From Alphaproteobacteria bacterium MarineAlpha5_Bin9 (GTDB taxonomy: Bacteria; Pseudomonadota; Alphaproteobacteria; HIMB59; GCA-002718135), in NCBI GenBank assembly GCA_002937895.1, contig PTKV01000005.1:19331-83330 (forward strand): a DNA stretch of 64,000 nt. Direction: 5' to 3'. The position numbers and the translations under genes were made by a program. The notes under the pieces were generated by a model. The model had not been told where the DNA came from. It made no database searches and saw only the letters and a program-made list of their open reading frames with translations. Below, piece after piece: positions 63,048 through 64,000 of the stretch (position 1 is its first letter; each line of letters opens with the position of its first letter).

Positions 63048-64000
63048 ATGAACAAAATCATTACAAGATTTGCACCCTCTCCTACTGGACCTCTTCATTT
63101 AGGAAGTGTGAGAACAGCACTTATTAATTACATAGTAACTATTCAAGCAAAAAAAGTTAATGAGGAATCAAAATTTATTTTAAGAATTGAAGATACTGAT
63201 AAAGAGAGATCCAAAGATGAATATATAACTAATATTATTAATAGTTTAAAATGGTTAAATATAGATTGGGATAATGAAATTGTTATTCAATCAAAAAATG
63301 TTTTGAGACATATAGAAATAGCAAATGAACTTATTAATAAGAAAGGAGCTTATAAATGTATATGCTCAAGTGAAAAAATAGAGGAAATTAGAAAAAAGAG
63401 ACTTAAGGAAAAAATGAGCATTAAAAGGCTTTGTGAAACATGTCAAAATGACTCATCAATCCAAAATCTTAAAGAGAATTATTGTGTTAGAATTAAGATT
63501 CCAAATGATGGATCAATTAAAATAAATGATTTAATTCAAGGAGAAGTTTCCATTCAAAATAAAGAAATAGACAATTTTATCTTATTAAAAAAAGATAATT
63601 CTCCTACTTATATGCTTTCTTCAGTTGTAGATGATTATGATTCTAAAATAAATACAGTAATTAGAGGGAACGATCATTTTAATAACGCCTTCAGACAATA
63701 TTATATTTATAAATATTTAAATTGGAAGTTTCCATTTTATGCTCATTTGCCTCTAGTTCATGGTCTAGATGGTTCTAAACTCTCAAAAAGACATGGATCT
63801 GTAAATGTCTATGATTTTAAAGATAATGGTTACTTACCAAAAGCTTTAATAAACAATTTAATTCTTTTAGGTTGGTCACCAAATAATAATAGTGAAATAA
63901 TTGAAATGGATGAAATAATTAAAAAATTTGATATTAAAAAAATATCTAAATCTTCAAGTATCTTTAATTATAAAAAACTTGATTTTTTTAATAATTATTA
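63048..64000 (+). CDS. gltX: Glutamyl-tRNA synthetase, 3' end outside window
   Basis: 317 codons translated by hand from ATG at 63048, open to the window end. Class I signatures: RFAPSPTGPLHLGSVRTAL (HIGH-type) near residue 7, FILRIEDTDKERS, and the KMSKS-type SKLSKRHGS near residue 244. A zinc-binding-like cysteine group (CICSSEK, LCETC) lies at ~104-126. Follows lexA by 35 nt, as is usual in the class. Confidence 0.95.
   Translation, partial: MNKIITRFAPSPTGPLHLGSVRTALINYIVTIQAKKVNEESKFILRIEDTDKERSKDEYITNIINSLKWLNIDWDNEIVIQSKNVLRHIEIANELINKKGAYKCICSSEKIEEIRKKRLKEKMSIKRLCETCQNDSSIQNLKENYCVRIKIPNDGSIKINDLIQGEVSIQNKEIDNFILLKKDNSPTYMLSSVVDDYDSKINTVIRGNDHFNNAFRQYYIYKYLNWKFPFYAHLPLVHGLDGSKLSKRHGSVNVYDFKDNGYLPKALINNLILLGWSPNNNSEIIEMDEIIKKFDIKKISKSSSIFNYKKLDFFNNY

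Noticed and set aside
1..64000. Insertion sequences, prophage, CRISPR arrays, toxin-antitoxin or defence islands
   Set aside because: No transposase, integrase, phage structural gene, regular repeat array or defence-type nuclease was found; the Coq10/RatA-like protein is in its housekeeping context next to lipA.

Overview
The window is a gene-dense, very AT-rich chromosome segment (coding and non-coding alike) from a free-living alphaproteobacterium with a streamlined genome, most like the low-GC marine lineages (SAR11, AEGEAN-169/HIMB59 and similar). The evidence for Alphaproteobacteria is the fused ispDF gene, the ntrY-ntrX-trkA block, a pyruvate dehydrogenase E1-beta subunit carrying its own lipoyl domain, the pyrG-kdsA-eno-ftsB-pdhABC-lipA order, the trpEGDC-moaC-lexA-gltX order, and a lexA operator of the alphaproteobacterial GTTC-N7-GTTC type. 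I see no mobile element, prophage, CRISPR array, tRNA or rRNA. Genes usually touch or overlap, and only one gap exceeds 300 bases.

Layout. 1-5.8 kb: a truncated kinase / M23 peptidase / class III aminotransferase fusion, divergent from a pseudouridine salvage pair (psuK-psuG); then a nucleoside hydrolase overlapping a PHYHD1-type 2-oxoglutarate dioxygenase, and a small membrane protein. 5.8-6.74 kb: the only long non-coding stretch, followed by a tandem pair of small, unusually GC-rich membrane proteins with strong ribosome binding sites and a good intrinsic terminator; I consider this the least explained part of the window. 6.7-17.7 kb: housekeeping and repair genes (mazG, TVP38, glutaredoxin, M20 amidohydrolase, lytic transglycosylase lipoprotein, htpG, serA with DUF1015, trpB2, a DMT exporter, rhodanese).

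17.5-32 kb: a nearly complete purine catabolic region. On the minus strand: puuE, uraD, allantoicase, allA, a four-gene BMP-type nucleoside/purine ABC importer and a purine phosphoribosyltransferase. On the plus strand, from the same 47-nt divergent promoter region: HIU hydrolase, xdhABC and the membrane urate hydroxylase puuD. Together these take imported purines through xanthine, urate, allantoin, allantoate and ureidoglycolate to glyoxylate and urea. No urease, guanine deaminase or adenine deaminase is present here.

32-43.8 kb: DNA glycosylase, small proteins, transporters (DMT and MFS), msrB, a beta-hydroxyacid dehydrogenase, an IMPase-family phosphatase, D-amino acid aminotransferase, trkA, and the ntrXY two-component system, in which the NtrX AAA+ domain is degenerate. 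43.8-45.9 kb: ispDF, pgpA, pncC. 45.9-56.1 kb (minus): tpiA-secG-pyrG-kdsA-eno-ftsB-pdhA-pdhB-pdhC-lipA-coq10. 56.2-64 kb (plus): ppiD-trpE-trpG-trpD-trpC-moaC, lexA, gltX (cut by the window end).

Two genome-scale traits stand out. Many first genes of transcription units have a TATAAT-like hexamer only 5-10 nt before the ATG and no Shine-Dalgarno, suggesting leaderless mRNAs. Convergent gene pairs meet end to end (gaps of 0-2 nt or overlaps) without terminators. All functional calls come from reading the sequence and recalled family knowledge; no database search was run.
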